Notes: generated from the letters alone by a model not told the origin. 64,000 nt of DNA from Mimachlamys varia (GCA_947623455.1 OX392538.1:6324001-6388000); one strand, 5' to 3'. Positions 38,921-51,480 are shown, numbered from the stretch's first letter. A program made the numbers and translations.

Positions 38921-41900
38921 GTATCCTCAGACAACAATGACCGTCTCCCCAGTCCTGTACCCTCAGACAACAATGACAGTCTCCCCAGTCCTATACCCCC
39001 AGACAACAATGACAGTCTCCCCAGTCCTGTACCCTCACACAACAATGAAGGTCTCCCCAGTCCTGTACCCTCAGACAACAATGACAGTCTCCCCAGTCCT
39101 GTACCCTCAGACAACAATGACGGTCTCCCCAGTTCTGTACGCCCAGACAACAATGATAGATTCCCCAGTCCTGTACCCTCAGACAACAATGACAGTCTCC
39201 CCAGTCCTGTACCCTCAGACAACAATGACGGTCTCCCCAGTCCTGTACCCTCAGACAACAATGATAGTCTCCCCAGTCATGTATCCTCAGACAAAAATGA
39301 CGGTCTCTCCAGTCCTGTACCCTCAGACAACAATGATAGTCTCCCCAGTCCTGTACCCTCAGACAACAATGATAGTCTCCCCAGTCATGTATCCTCAGAC
39401 AAAAATGACGGTCTCTCCAGTCCTGTACCCTCACACAACAATGACAGTCTCCCCAGTCCTGTACCCCCAGACAACAATGACAGTCTCCCCAGTCCTGTAC
39501 CCTTAGACAACAATGACCGTCTCCCCAGTCCTGTACCCTTAGACAACAATGACGGTCTCCCCAGTCCTGTAACCTTAGACAACAATGACCGTCTCCCCAG
39601 TCCTGTACCCTCAGACAACAATGACCGTCTCCCTAGTCCTGTACCCTTAGACAACAATGACAGTCTCCCAAGTCCTGTACCCTCACACAACAATGACCGT
39701 CTCCCCAGTCCTGTACCCTTAGACAACAATGACGGTCTCCCCAGTCCTGTACCCTCACACAACAATGACCGTCTGCCCAGTCCTGTACCCTTAGACAACA
39801 ATGACCGTCTCCCCAGTCCTGTTCCCTTAGACAACAATGACAGTCTCCCCAGTCCTGTACCCTCACACAACAATGACAGTCTCCCCAGTCCTGTACCCAC
39901 TGACAACTATGAAGGTCTCCCCAGTCCTGTACCCACAGACAACAATGATAGTCTCCCCAGTCCTGTACCCTTAGACAACAATGACCGTCTCCCCAGTCCT
40001 GTACCCTTAGACAACAATGACGGTCTCCCCAGTCCTGTACCCTTAGACAACAATGACCGTCTCCCCAGTCCTGTACCCTCAGACAACAATGACCGTCTCC
40101 CTAGTCCTGTACCCTTAGACAACAATGACAGTCTCCCAAGTCCTGTACCCTCACTCAACAATGACCGTCTCCCCAGTCCTGTACCCTTAGACAACAATGA
40201 CGGTCTCCCCAGTCCTGTACCCTCACACAACAATGAACGTCTGCCCAGTCCTGTACCCTTAGACAACAATGACCGTCTCCCCAGTCCTGTTCCCTTAGAC
40301 AACAATGACAGTCTCCCCAGTCCTGTACCCTCACACAACAATGACAGTCTCCCCAGTCCTGTACCCACAGACAACTATGAAGGTCTCCCCAGTCCTGTAC
40401 CCACAGACAACAATGATAGTCTCCCCAGTCCTGTACCCTTAGACAACAATGAAGGTCTCCCCAGTCCTGTACCCACAGACAACAATGACAGTCTCCCCAG
40501 TCCTGTACGCCCAGACAACAACGATAGATTCCCCATCCTGTACCCTCAGACAACAATGACGGTCTCCCCAGTCCTGTACCCTTAGAAAACAATGACAGTC
40601 TCCCCAGTCCTGTACCCTCAGACAACAATGACGGTCTCCCCAGTCCTGTACCCTTAGACAACAATGAAGGTCTCCCCAGTCCTGTACCCACAGACAACAA
40701 TGATAGTCTCCCCAGTCCTGTACCCTAAAACAACAATGACAGTCTCCCCAGTCCTGTACCCTCACACAACAATGACGGTCTCCCCAGTCCTGTACCCTCA
40801 GACAACAATGACGGTCTCTCCAGTCCTGTACCCTCACACAACATTGACCGTCTCCCCATTCCTGTACCCTAAAACAACAATGAAGGTCTCCCAAGTTCTG
40901 TACCCTCACACAACAATGACGGTCTCCCCAGTCCTGAACCCTTAGACAACAATGACAGTCTCCCCAGTCCTGTACCCTCGCACAACAATGACAGTCTCCC
41001 CGTTCCTGTACCCTTAGACAACAATGAAGGTCTCCCCAGTCCTGTATCCTCAGACAACAATGACAGTCTCCCCAGTCCTGTACCCTCAGACAACAATGAA
41101 GGTCTCCCCAGTTCTGTACCCTCACACAACAATGACAGTGTCCCCAGTCCTGTACCCTCAGAAAACAATGATAGTCTCCCCAGTCATGTATCCTCAGACA
41201 ACAATGACAGTCTCCCCAGTCCTGTACCCTCAGACAACAATGACAGTCTCCCCAGTCCTATACCCCCAGACAATAATGACGGTCTCCCTAGTCCTCTACC
41301 CTTAGACAACAATGACAGTCTCCCCAGTCCTGTACTCCTAGACAACAATGACGGTCTCCCCAGTCCTGTACCCTCACACAACAATGACGGTCTCCCCATT
41401 CCTGTACTCTCAGACAACAATGACAGTCACCCCAGTCCTGTACCCTCAGACAACAATGACGGTCTCCCCAGTTCTGTACGCCCAGACAACAATGATAGAT
41501 TCCCCAGTCCTGTACCCTCAGACAACAATGACAGTCTCCCCAGTCCTGTACGCCCAGACAACAACGATAGATTCCCCATCCTGTACCCTCAGACAACAAT
41601 GACGGTCTCCCCAGTCCTGTACCCTCAGACAACAATGACAGTCTCCCCAGTCCTGTACCCTCACACAACAATGGCAGTCTCCCCAGTCCTGTACCCTCAG
41701 ACAACAATGACAGTCTCCCCAGTCCTGTACGCCCAGACAACAACGATAGATTCCCCATCCTGTACCCTCAGACAACAATGACGGTCTCCCCAGTCCTGTA
41801 CCCTTAGACAACAATGACAGTCTCCCCAGTCCTGTACCCTCAGACAACAATGACGGTCTCCCCAGTCCTGTACCCTTAGACAACAATGAAGGTCTCCCCA

Positions 41901-42059
41901 GTCCTGTACCCACAGACAACAATGATAGTCTCCCCAGTCCTGTACCCTAAAACAACAATGACAGTCTCCCCAGTCCTGTACCCTTTGACAACAATGACGG
42001 TCTCCCCAGTCCTGTACCCTCACACAACAATGACGGTCTCCCCAGTCCTGTACCCTCAG

Positions 42060-44690
42060 ACAACAATGACGGTCTCTCCAGTCCTGTACCCTCACACAAC
42101 ATTGACCGTCTCCCAATTCCTGTACCCTTAAAACAACAATGAATTTCTCCCAAGTTCTGTACCCTCACACAACAATGACAGTCTCCCCAGTCCTGTACCC
42201 TTAGACAACAATGACAGTCTCCCCAGTCCTGTACCCTCGCACAACAATGACAGTCTCCCCGTTCCTGTACCCTTAGACAACAATGAAGGTCTCCCCAGTC
42301 CTGTACCCTCAGACAACAATGACAGTCTCCCCAGTCCTGTACCCTCAGACAACAATGAAGGTCTCCCCAGTTCTGTACCCTCACACAACAATGACAGTGT
42401 CCCCAGTCCTGTACCCTCAGACAACAATGATAGTCTCCCCAGTCATGTATCCTCAGACAACAATGACAGTCTCCCCAGTCCTGTACCCTCAGACAACAAT
42501 GACAGTCTCCCCAGTCCTGTACCCCCAGACAATAAATACGGTCTCCCTAGTCCTCTACCCTTAGACAACAATGACAGTCTCCCCAGTCCTGTACTCCTAG
42601 ACAACAATGACGGTCTCCCCAGTCCTGTACCCTCACACAACAATGACGGTCTCCCCAGTCCTGTACTCTCAGACAACAATGACAGTCACCCCAGTCCTGT
42701 ACCCTCAGACAACAATGACGGTCTCCCCAGTTCTGTACGCCCAGACAACAATGATAGATTCCCCAGTCCTGTACCCTCAGACAACAATGACAGTGTCCCC
42801 AGTCCTGTATCCTCAGACAAAAATGACGGTCTCCCCAGTCCTGTACCCTCAGACAACAATGACAGTCTCCCCAGTCCTGTACCCTCAGACAACAATGGCA
42901 GTCTCCCGAGTCCTGTACTCCTCAGACAACAATGACAGTCTCCCCAGTCCTGTACCCTCAGACAACAATGACAGTCTCTCCAGTCCTGTACCCTCACACA
43001 ACAATGACAGTCAGCCCAGTCCTATATCCCCAGACAACAATGACGGTCTCCCCATTCCTGTACCCTCAGACAACAATGACAGTCTCCCCAGTCCTGTACC
43101 CTCAGACAACAATGACAGTCTCCCCAGTCCTATATCCCCAGACAACAATGACGGTCTCCCCAGTCCTGTACCCTCAGACAGCAATGACAGTCTCCCCAGT
43201 CCTGTACCCTCAGACAACAATGGCAGTCTCCCCAGTCCTGTACCCTCAGACAACAATGACAGTCTCCCCAGTCCTGTACCCTCAGACAACAATGATAGTC
43301 TCTCCAGTCCTGTACCCTAAAACAACAATGACAGTCTCCCCAGTCCTATATCCCCAGACAACAATGACGGTCTCTCCAGTCCTGTACCCTCACACAACAT
43401 TGACCGTCTCCCAATTCCTGTACCCTTAAAACAACAATGAATTTCTCCCAAGTTCTGTACCCTCACACAACAATGACAGTCTCCCCAGTCCTGTACCCTT
43501 AGACAACAATGACAGTCTCCCGAGTCCTGTACCCTCGCACAACAATGACAGTCTCCCCGTTCCTGTACCCTTAGACAACAATGAAGGTCTCCCCAGTCCT
43601 GTACCCTCAGACAACAATGACAGTCTCCCCAGTCCTGTACCCTCAGACAACAATGAAGGTCTCCCCAGTTCTGTACCCTCACACAACAATGACAGTGTCC
43701 CCAGTCCTGTACCCTCAGACAACAATGATAGTCTCCCCAGTCATGTATCCTCAGACAACAATGACAGTCTCCCCAGTCCTGTACCCTCAGACAACAATGA
43801 CAGTCTCCCCAGTCCTGTACCCCCAGACAATAATGACGGTCTCCCTAGTCCTCTACCCTTAGACAACAATGACAGTCTCCCCAGTCCTGTACTCCTAGAC
43901 AACAATGACGGTCTCCCCAGTCCTGTACCCTCACACAACAATGACGGTCTCCCCAGTCCTGTACTCTCAGACAACAATGACAGTCACCCCAGTCCTGTAC
44001 CCTCAGACAACAATGACGGTCTCCCCAGTTCTGTACGCCCAGACAACAATGATAGATTCCCCAGTCCTGTACCCTCAGACAACAATGACAGTGTCCCCAG
44101 TCCTGTATCCTCAGACAAAAATGACGGTCTCCCCAGTCCTGTACCCTCAGACAACAATGACAGTCTCCCCAGTCCTGTACCCTCAGACAACAATGGCAGT
44201 CTCCCGAGTCCTGTACTCCTCAGACAACAATGACAGTCTCCCCAGTCCTGTACCCTCAGACAACAATGACAGTCTCTCCAGTCCTGTACCCTCACACAAC
44301 AATGACAGTCAGCCCAGTCCTATATCCCCAGACAACAATGACGGTCTCCCCATTCCTGTACCCTCAGACAACAATGACAGTCTCCCCAGTCCTGTACCCT
44401 CAGACAACAATGACAGTCTCCCCAGTCCTATATCCCCAGACAACAATGACGGTCTCCCCAGTCCTGTACCCTCAGACAGCAATGACAGTCTCCCCAGTCC
44501 TGTACCCTCAGACAACAATGGCAGTCTCCCCAGTCCTGTACCCTCAGACAACAATGACAGTCTCCCCAGTCCTGTACCCTCAGACAACAATGATAGTCTC
44601 TCCAGTCCTGTACCCTAAAACAACAATGACAGTCTCCCCAGTCCTATATCCCCAGACAACAATGACAGTCTCCCCAGTCCTTTACCCTTA
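42060..44690. repeat. 1,298-bp tandem duplication inside the minisatellite
   Basis: The block containing 42128-43320 recurs at 43426-44618 with an exact 1,298-bp offset and almost no differences, including rare variants such as 'aatttctcccaagttc' and the 'ctcctcagacaac' unit that changes frame near 42910 and 44215. Confidence 0.88.
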
Positions 44691-47600
44691 GACAACAATG
44701 ACAGTCTCCCGGGTCCTGTACCCTCACACAACAACGACGGTCTCCCCAGTCCTGTACCCTCACACAACAATGACAGTCTCCCCAGTCCTGTACCCTCAGA
44801 CAACAATGACAGTCTCCCCAGTCCTGTACCCTTAGACAACAATGACGGTCTCCCCAGTCCTGTACCCTCACACAACAATGACCGTCTGCCCAGTCCTGTA
44901 CCCTTAGACAACAATGACCGTCTCCCCAGTCCTGTTCCCTTAGACAACAATGACAGTCTCCCCAGTCCTGTACCCTCACACAACAATGACAGTCTCCCCA
45001 GTCCTGTACCCACAGACAACTATGAAGGTCTCCCCAGTCCTGTACCCACAGACAACAATGATAGTCTCCCCAGTCCTGTACCCTTAGACAACAATGAAGG
45101 TCTCCCCAGTCCTGTACCCACAGACAACAATGACAGTCTCCCCAGTCCTGTACGCCCAGACAACAATGATAGATTCCCCATCCTGTACCCTCAGACAACA
45201 ATGACGGTCTCCCCAGTCATGTACCCTTAGACAACAATGACACTCTCCCCAGTCCTGTACCTTCAGACAACAATGACGGTCTCCCCAGTCCTGTACCCTT
45301 AGACAACAATGAAGGTCTCCCCAGTCCTGTACCCACAGACAACAATGATAGTCTCCCCAGTCCTGTACCCTAAAACAACAATGACAGTCTCCCCAGTCCT
45401 GTACCCTTTGACACCAATGACGGTCTCCCCAGTCCTGTACCCTCACACAACAATGACGGTCTCCCCAGTCCTGTACCCTCAGACAACAATGACGGTCTCT
45501 CCAGTCCTGTACCCTCACACAACATTGACCGTCTCCCCATTCCTGTACCCTAAAACAACAATGAAGGTCTCCCAAGTTCTGTACCCTCACACAACAATGA
45601 CGGTCTCCCCAGTCCTGAACCCTTAGACAACAATGACAGTCTCCCCAGTCCTGTACCCTCGCACAACAATGACAGTCTCCCCGTTCCTGTACCCTTAGAC
45701 AACAATGAAGGTCTCCCCAGTCCTTTACCCTCAGACAACAATGACAGTCTCCCCAGTCCTGTACCCTCAGACAACAATGACAGTCTCCCCAGTCCTTTAC
45801 CCTTAGACAACAATGACAGTCTCCCGGGTCCTGTACCCTCACACAACAACGACGGTCTCCCCAGTCCTGTACCCTCACACAACAATGACAGTCTCCCCAT
45901 TCCTGTACCCTCAGACAACAATGACAGTCTCCCCAGTCCTGTACCCTTAGACAACAATGACGGTCTCCCCAGTCCTGTACCCTCACACAACAATGACCGT
46001 CTGCCCAGTCCTGTACCCTTAGACAACAATGACCGTCTCCCCAGTCCTGTTCCCTTAGACAACAATGACAGTCTCCCCAGTCCTGTACCCTCACACAACA
46101 ATGACAGTCTCCCCAGTCCTGTACCCACAGACAACTATGAAGGTCTCCCCAGTCCTGTACCCACAGACAACAATGATAGTCTCCCCAGTCCTGTACCCTT
46201 AGACAACAATGAAGGTCTCCCCAGTCCTGTACCCACAGACAACAATGACAGTCTCCCCAGTCCTGTACGCCCAGACAACAATGATAGATTCCCCATCCTG
46301 TACCCTCAGACAACAATGACGGTCTCCCCAGTCCTGTACCCTTAGACAACAATGACGGTCTCCCCAGTCCTGTACCTTCAGACAACAATGACGGTCTCCC
46401 CAGTCCTGTACCCTTAGACAACAATGAAGGTCTCCCCAGTCCTGTACCCACAGACAACAATGATAGTCTCCCCAGTCCTGTACCCTAAAACAACAATGAC
46501 AGTCTCCCCAGTCCTGTACCCTTTGACACCAATGACGGTCTCCCCAGTCCTGTACCCTCACACAACAATGACGGTCTCCCCAGTCCTGTACCCTCAGACA
46601 ACAATGACGGTCTCTCCAGTCCTGTACCCTCACACAACATTGACCTTCTCCCCATTCCTGTACCCTAAAACAACAATGAAGGTCTCCCAAGTTCTGTACC
46701 CTCACACAACAATGACGGTCTCCCCAGTCCTGAACCCTTAGACAACAATGACAGTCTCCCCAGTCCTGTACCCTCGCACAACAATGACAGTCTCCCCGTT
46801 CCTGTACCCTTAGACAACAATGAAGGTCTCCCCAGTCCTGTACCCTCAGACAACAATGACAGTCTCCCCAGTCCTGTACCCTCAGACAACAATGAAGGTC
46901 TCCCCAGTTCTGTATCCTCACACAACAATGACAGTCTCCCCAGTCCTGTACCCTCAGACAACAATGATAGTCTCCCCAGTCATGTATCCTCAGACAACAA
47001 TGACAGTCTCCCCAGTCCTGTACCCTCAGACAACAATGACAGTCTCCCCAGTCCTATACCCCAAGACAATAATGACGGTCTCCCTAGTCCTCTACCCTTA
47101 GACAACAATGACAGTCTCCCCAGTCCTGTACTCCTAGACAACAATGACGGTCTCCCCAGTCCTGTACCCTCACACAACAATGACGGTCTCCCCAGTCCTG
47201 TACTCTCAGACAACAATGACAGTCACCCCAGTCCTGTACCCTCAGACAACAATGACGGTCTCCCCAGTTCTGTACGCCCAGACAACAATGATAGATTCCC
47301 CAGTCCTGTACCCTCAGACAACAATGACAGTCTCCCCAGTCCTGTATCCTCAGACAAAAATGACGGTCTCCCCAGTCCTGTACCCTCAGACAGCAATGAC
47401 AGTCTCCCCAGTCCTGTACCCTCAGACAACAATGGCAGTCTCCCCAGTCCTGTACCCTCAGACAACAATGACAGTCTCCCCAGTCCTGTACCCTCACAAA
47501 ACAATGACAGTCTCTCCAGTCCTGTACCCTCAGACAACAATGACAGTCAGCCCAGTCCTATATCCCCAGACAACAATGACGGTCTCCCCATTCCTGTACC

Positions 47601-48284
47601 CTCAGACAGCAAAGACAGTCTCCCCAGTCCTGTACCCTCAGACAACAATGACAGTCTCCCCAGTCCTGTACCCTCAGACAACAATGACAGTCTCCCCAGT
47701 CCTATATCCCCAGACATTAATGACGGTCTCCCCAGTCCTGTACCCTCAGACAGCAATGACAGTCTCCCCAGTCCTGTACCCTCAGACAACAATGGCAGTC
47801 TCCCCAGTCCTTTACCCTCAGACAACAATGACAGTCTCCCCAGTCCTGTACCCTCAGACAACAATGACAGTCTCTCCAGTCCTGTACCCTAAAACAACAA
47901 TGACAGTCTCCCCAGTCCTATATCCCCAGACAACAATGACAGTCTCCCCAGTCCTTTACCCTTAGACAACAATGACAGTCTCCCGGGTCCTGTACCCTCA
48001 CACAACAACGACGGTCTCCCCAGTCCTGTACCCTCACACAACAATGACAGTCTCCCCATTCCTGTACCCTCAGACAACAATGACAGTCTCCCCAGTCCTG
48101 TACCCTCAGACAACAATGAAGGTCTCCCCAGTCCTGTCCTCTCACACAACAATGACCGTCTTCCCATTCCGGTACCCTCAGACAACAATGAAGGTCTCCC
48201 CAGTCCTGTACCCTCACACAACAATGACAGTCTCCCCAGTCCTTTATCCTATGACAGCAAGAGTTATACTTCAAAGATCATTAT

Positions 48285-49172
48285 TCAGTAAACAGGTTTT
48301 GTATTCATCGTCAGAAATAGTACAATTTGTCCGTCATTGAAGGAATGTTTTGGTAATATCCACCGGATTCCATGAGTCGTCTTACAAGTTTTCAATACGA
48401 TTTTGGACCCGAAGAAGCATAGTTTACAATCATTCCAGGTACATTTTCGTAAGGAGTCGAGCTTTCTTTCATAATGTTTTACTGTTTCGCTGAGTGTTGT
48501 CCTGGCAATTTTATACAGTCGATCACAGATTTTCAAATGTTCAGATGTCATCCAAGGCTTGTCATAAGGTCGAATAGTAACTGTTTTTGAGGGTATACAT
48601 CTATTTATATATATGAAAAAATATCCAAAGTTTATCATATGCAGTTATAACAGAGACACTTTTAGGAAATAAAGCTGTCCGGTTATATTCGTTTAATAAG
48701 GTCATAAGCATGTCAAAGTCGACTCGCTTGTAAAACCACATTTTTTCGTTTGAAAAGAGGTTTTGTAAAACAGGTAAATTCAATACAACCTTCTTGGTCA
48801 CTTACTGCTCTATTAATAGGTACAACTGAACACTCTTTACAACTATGTGAATCTGATCAAGAAATCATCAAAGAATCGGGTCAAGAAACTAGATCTAGAT
48901 GGACTAATACGTGTAGGTTCATTAATAGCGTTTTTCAAAGAAAATGTATTAATAAAGTCATTAAGGACATGTTTATTGGAAACAGTAAGTAAATCACCGT
49001 TAAGATCTCCAACAATAACAACATTTTGAAATACATGTATAGGCCTATCTAAGCCTCTATCAAAAGATGCTTTTAAATTTCGCAAGAAAGGATCGATAGA
49101 GTATTTAGGTCTATAGACTGTACCGACTATTAGATTTGAATTTGACATAGTAATTTTTATCCACATAACTTT
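48285..49172 (-). pseudogene. LINE fragment: APE endonuclease C-terminal half and linker
   Basis: On the minus strand the pieces read 'VMWIKITMSNSNLIVGTVYR', then 'NVVIVGDLNGDLL' and 'INEPTRIS' (49172 to about 48890), the C-terminal half of an apurinic-type endonuclease with its conserved GD-N motif. Further on come 'EKMWFYKRVDFDMLMTLLN' (about 48750) and 'TVTIRPYDKPWMTSEHLK' (about 48580-48530), typical of the endonuclease-RT linker of CR1/L2-type non-LTR elements. Frames are broken in several places. No RT domain follows: the element stops where the minisatellite begins. The N-terminal half of the endonuclease lies at 50345-50562, beyond an inserted PLE. Confidence 0.75.
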
Positions 49173-50335
49173 ATCAAGAGAATACCGAAGCGTTAATAAA
49201 ATCATAATCCAAACTCAAAATCGATGAAACCGGGGGCAAAATATGAACAAAGAAAAATTTACATGGATACTCTTGTAAAAGTACAGGAGAATAAGATAAG
49301 GTGTTCCGGAAGAGTAACCGTCTTCTACTTCATCGACGACACCAGCCATGTCAATCTTTGTCACATCCATATAAATATCAAGTTCTCAAAATGAGAACCG
49401 AGTATCATTGTCAATCACAACAAGTAAACACACTAATGAGCAAACTAAAAAAACACGTCCATCTTCATATCACTTAAAGATGCAGAATATTTCTTCAGGA
49501 CACAAAGATGGCGACCATAAAACTGCCCATTGTTCTAATCAACCTGCATCTCTGGAATACTTGTGTTGTAAGTTTTTTTTCAGCAGTCGACATCGATCAC
49601 GAAATCCCGATATCTAGAGCAAGCCCTAGAATATCCAATCAACTGCGACATGTAAACAACATAGGATGGAGTAGCAGGGATGTTACTATCAAGAAAAAGA
49701 AAGTTCACGATCGGAAAATTGAAATCATCACGTTTATCGTATATTTAGTAGTAAGCTGTCCATGTTGATCGTAGTTTAATTGAGATCGAGGTAAGCAGCT
49801 GGTGGAGAAGAGTCCGTTGTGTCCTTAATTCCAAATTCAAAAGGGTATATACGATCGACGTGGTCAGCAAACTTCTTGTTGTTTATAGACAACACATCGT
49901 CGATATATCTGAAAGTGAAATTAAAAGATTTGGCAAGAATTTTGTTACCAGTCCTGATTAGCTCTTCCACAAATTCAGTCTCGTAAAAAAACAAAAACAA
50001 GTCAGGTAAGAGTGGGGCAAAGTTTGTTCCCATGGGAATGCCAAGTCTGCTGTAAAATCTTTCCTCCGAACTCAACAAAAATGTTGTCGACCAGGAATTC
50101 AAACATCCTTACTATAACTTCATCAGTATATTTCCTCTTAGCTTTTGTCGTGTTTTTCAAAAAATATGCTCCAAGATTGCTCACTACCATATATTTGTAT
50201 CGTCGTCCGCATTTCTTGGAAAAGAAAGCTCCCATAACAAGAGATCGAAGACGTTCCTTCAATTTTGTATGAGAGATGGTTGTGTACAGAGAGAAGAAAT
50301 CAAATGTTTTGACCGAAAAAAAAACATTTTTTAGG
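49173..50335 (-). mobile_element. Penelope-like retroelement copy A, 5'-truncated, inserted in a LINE
   Basis: Minus strand, in order: 'VKTFDFFSLYTTI' (about 50315), 'RRYKYMVVSNLGAYFLKNTT', a frameshift near 50045, 'GIPMGTNFAPLLPDLFL', 'FRYIDDVL' (about 49905), 'YLDL', and after another frameshift 'DKRDDFNFPIVNF' and 'SQLIGYSRACSRYRDF' down to about 49590. These are reverse transcriptase motifs 3-5 and thumb of Penelope-like elements, which prime on DNA ends and usually carry a GIY-YIG nuclease (not seen here). The last 400 bp are a non-coding 3' tail ending 'gcttcggtattctct'. The copy is dead: truncated, frameshifted and with stops. Confidence 0.75.
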
Positions 50336-50344
50336 AGGGGACGA

Positions 50345-50562
50345 CATACTTTCAGTAAATTGTTAACATCGACTAATAAACTAACCCCAGCAAAATTTCT
50401 GTCTTGTCGACAGGGTTCATGAAAACCGGCTTTAAGTAGTTCGTCAGTAGAAACTTTTAAGTGTGTTTCCGTCAAACATATAATTTCATACTCACTAGCT
50501 ATATCCTCTATATAATCCAACTTATTTCGAATGTATAGCGTGTATAAAATAAATGATCCCAC
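50345..50562 (-). pseudogene. LINE fragment: APE endonuclease N-terminal part
   Basis: Minus strand reads 'IRNKLDYIEDIASEYEIICL' followed by 'TETHL', then 'AGFHEPCRQDRN' and 'GVSLLVDVNNLLKVC'. This is the start of a non-LTR retrotransposon endonuclease, including the catalytic Glu of 'TETHL'. It continues in frame straight into the PLE RT sequence, producing a chance 186-codon chimera. Its other half lies at 48285-49172. Confidence 0.75.
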
Positions 50563-51189
50563 AACTAATCGAATAGAATATACCTATCGCCATTCTGTGA
50601 CCCATGTAGCCATTACCCATTGTCGGGAAAGGAATACCCAGATGTCACAGAAAGGTGAACAAAAATATTATCAGAACGACGTACAATCCAGCAACATATG
50701 AAGTTTAGGAAAGGTTTATATACAAAAGGTAAAATACAGATATAACAAAGAAACATATTTGATTCAGAAAATAATTAAAACCAACATTCAAAACACAAAA
50801 CATTGGTTTCGTGTTGAAAGAATGAATTTAATGCATGATTTTCTAAAAAAAAATACACATTGTAAATGAAAGTCAAAGAGAATAATCTTTTATTCATGGG
50901 GTGACATAACTATATTGACATCTAATTTACAATATGGCTCTGATACACAATATATACATAACGAGAAATAGACAGAATACATTAATGTACATGCAAATAG
51001 ATAGAACACATATAGTATCAAAGATTTGCATATTCACATATTGGAAATTAGCTATTGGTCGGAACACATGACATTGGGCTTAACTAAGAGAGACCTCTTA
51101 AAGGACAGTTGGTAAAACATGCATTGAACTCTCTAGGTTGCTCAATTGCTCATGAGCTAAATCACCTCATATAAGTTGATGTCCGGCAT
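50563..51189. other. no recognisable feature
   Basis: AT-rich sequence with scattered stops on all frames. It may be the 5' region of the LINE whose endonuclease starts at 50562, but nothing diagnostic is visible. Confidence 0.4.
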
Positions 51190-51480
51190 TTTCTTATATA
51201 CAACTTTCGACTGATAAAGGAACGTGTATTTCTACAGCAGATGTGACCTGATTGACATAAGTGTCATATCGACTTGTTACAGGTGCAATATTTCTATCAA
51301 AACATTTATACAGTAAAACACGTTTTTTAAATCATAACACTTCTGTTTAGGCAGTACTGCAGTAAAAGCTCAGAAGTAGGGGTTACAGCATCAACAACTT
51401 TTAAAATAATTCTTGCTGCTCTCTTTTAAAGCTTGAATACATTATCTAAATTGATATTATTGGATGGTGTACTCCATAGT
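51190..51480 (-). pseudogene. LINE relic: C-terminal end of a reverse transcriptase
   Basis: Minus strand 51475-51380 reads 'LLWSTPSNNINLDNVFKL', stop, 'KRAARIILKVVDAVTPTS'. The 'LQKRAARIIL' signature with Q changed to a stop is diagnostic for the post-RT region of CR1/L2/Jockey-type LINEs. 'RKLYIRKCRTST' further on (about 51185-51220) matches the same protein's 'LYVPK.RT' segment. It is heavily decayed and is separate from the LINE at 48-50 kb because it lies 5' of that element's endonuclease. Confidence 0.65.

Larger units (their letters stand above)
12105..48258. repeat. giant 36-bp minisatellite array (about 36 kb, about 1,000 units)
   Basis: The unit is 36 bp: 'cccagtcctgtaccctcaga' followed by 'caacaatgacagtctc'. 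It repeats without interruption by other sequence from about 12105 to 48258. Variation is concentrated at a few places: 'gacagt/gacggt/gatagt/gaaggt/gaccgt' and 'tcagac/ttagac/acagac/tcacac/taaaac'. The unit is about 53% GC with C:G of about 14:5 on this strand, unlike the AT-rich flanks. The consensus unit is open in two plus frames and two minus frames; the other two have a stop in nearly every unit. A recurrent 35-bp unit ('gatagtctcccagtcatg', one C fewer) shifts frames. The outer edges are more diverged than the middle. Higher-order copies are listed separately. Confidence 0.98.

Noticed and set aside
12051..48224. Dozens of reading frames of 60-468 codons on both strands as separate genes
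   Set aside because: They are the same 36-bp unit read in different frames. The unit is stop-free in four frames and divisible by three, so long frames are expected; boundaries fall at 35-bp units or at variant stops.
12105..48258. CRISPR array, because the unit is 36 bp
   Set aside because: There are no spacers: units follow each other directly, the context is eukaryotic, and no cas genes are present.
12105..48258. G-quadruplex array on the minus strand
   Set aside because: Each unit has runs GGG, GG and GGGG within about 16 bases, but three separate runs per unit with only one run of two G gives weak, two-tetrad potential; not enough to claim.
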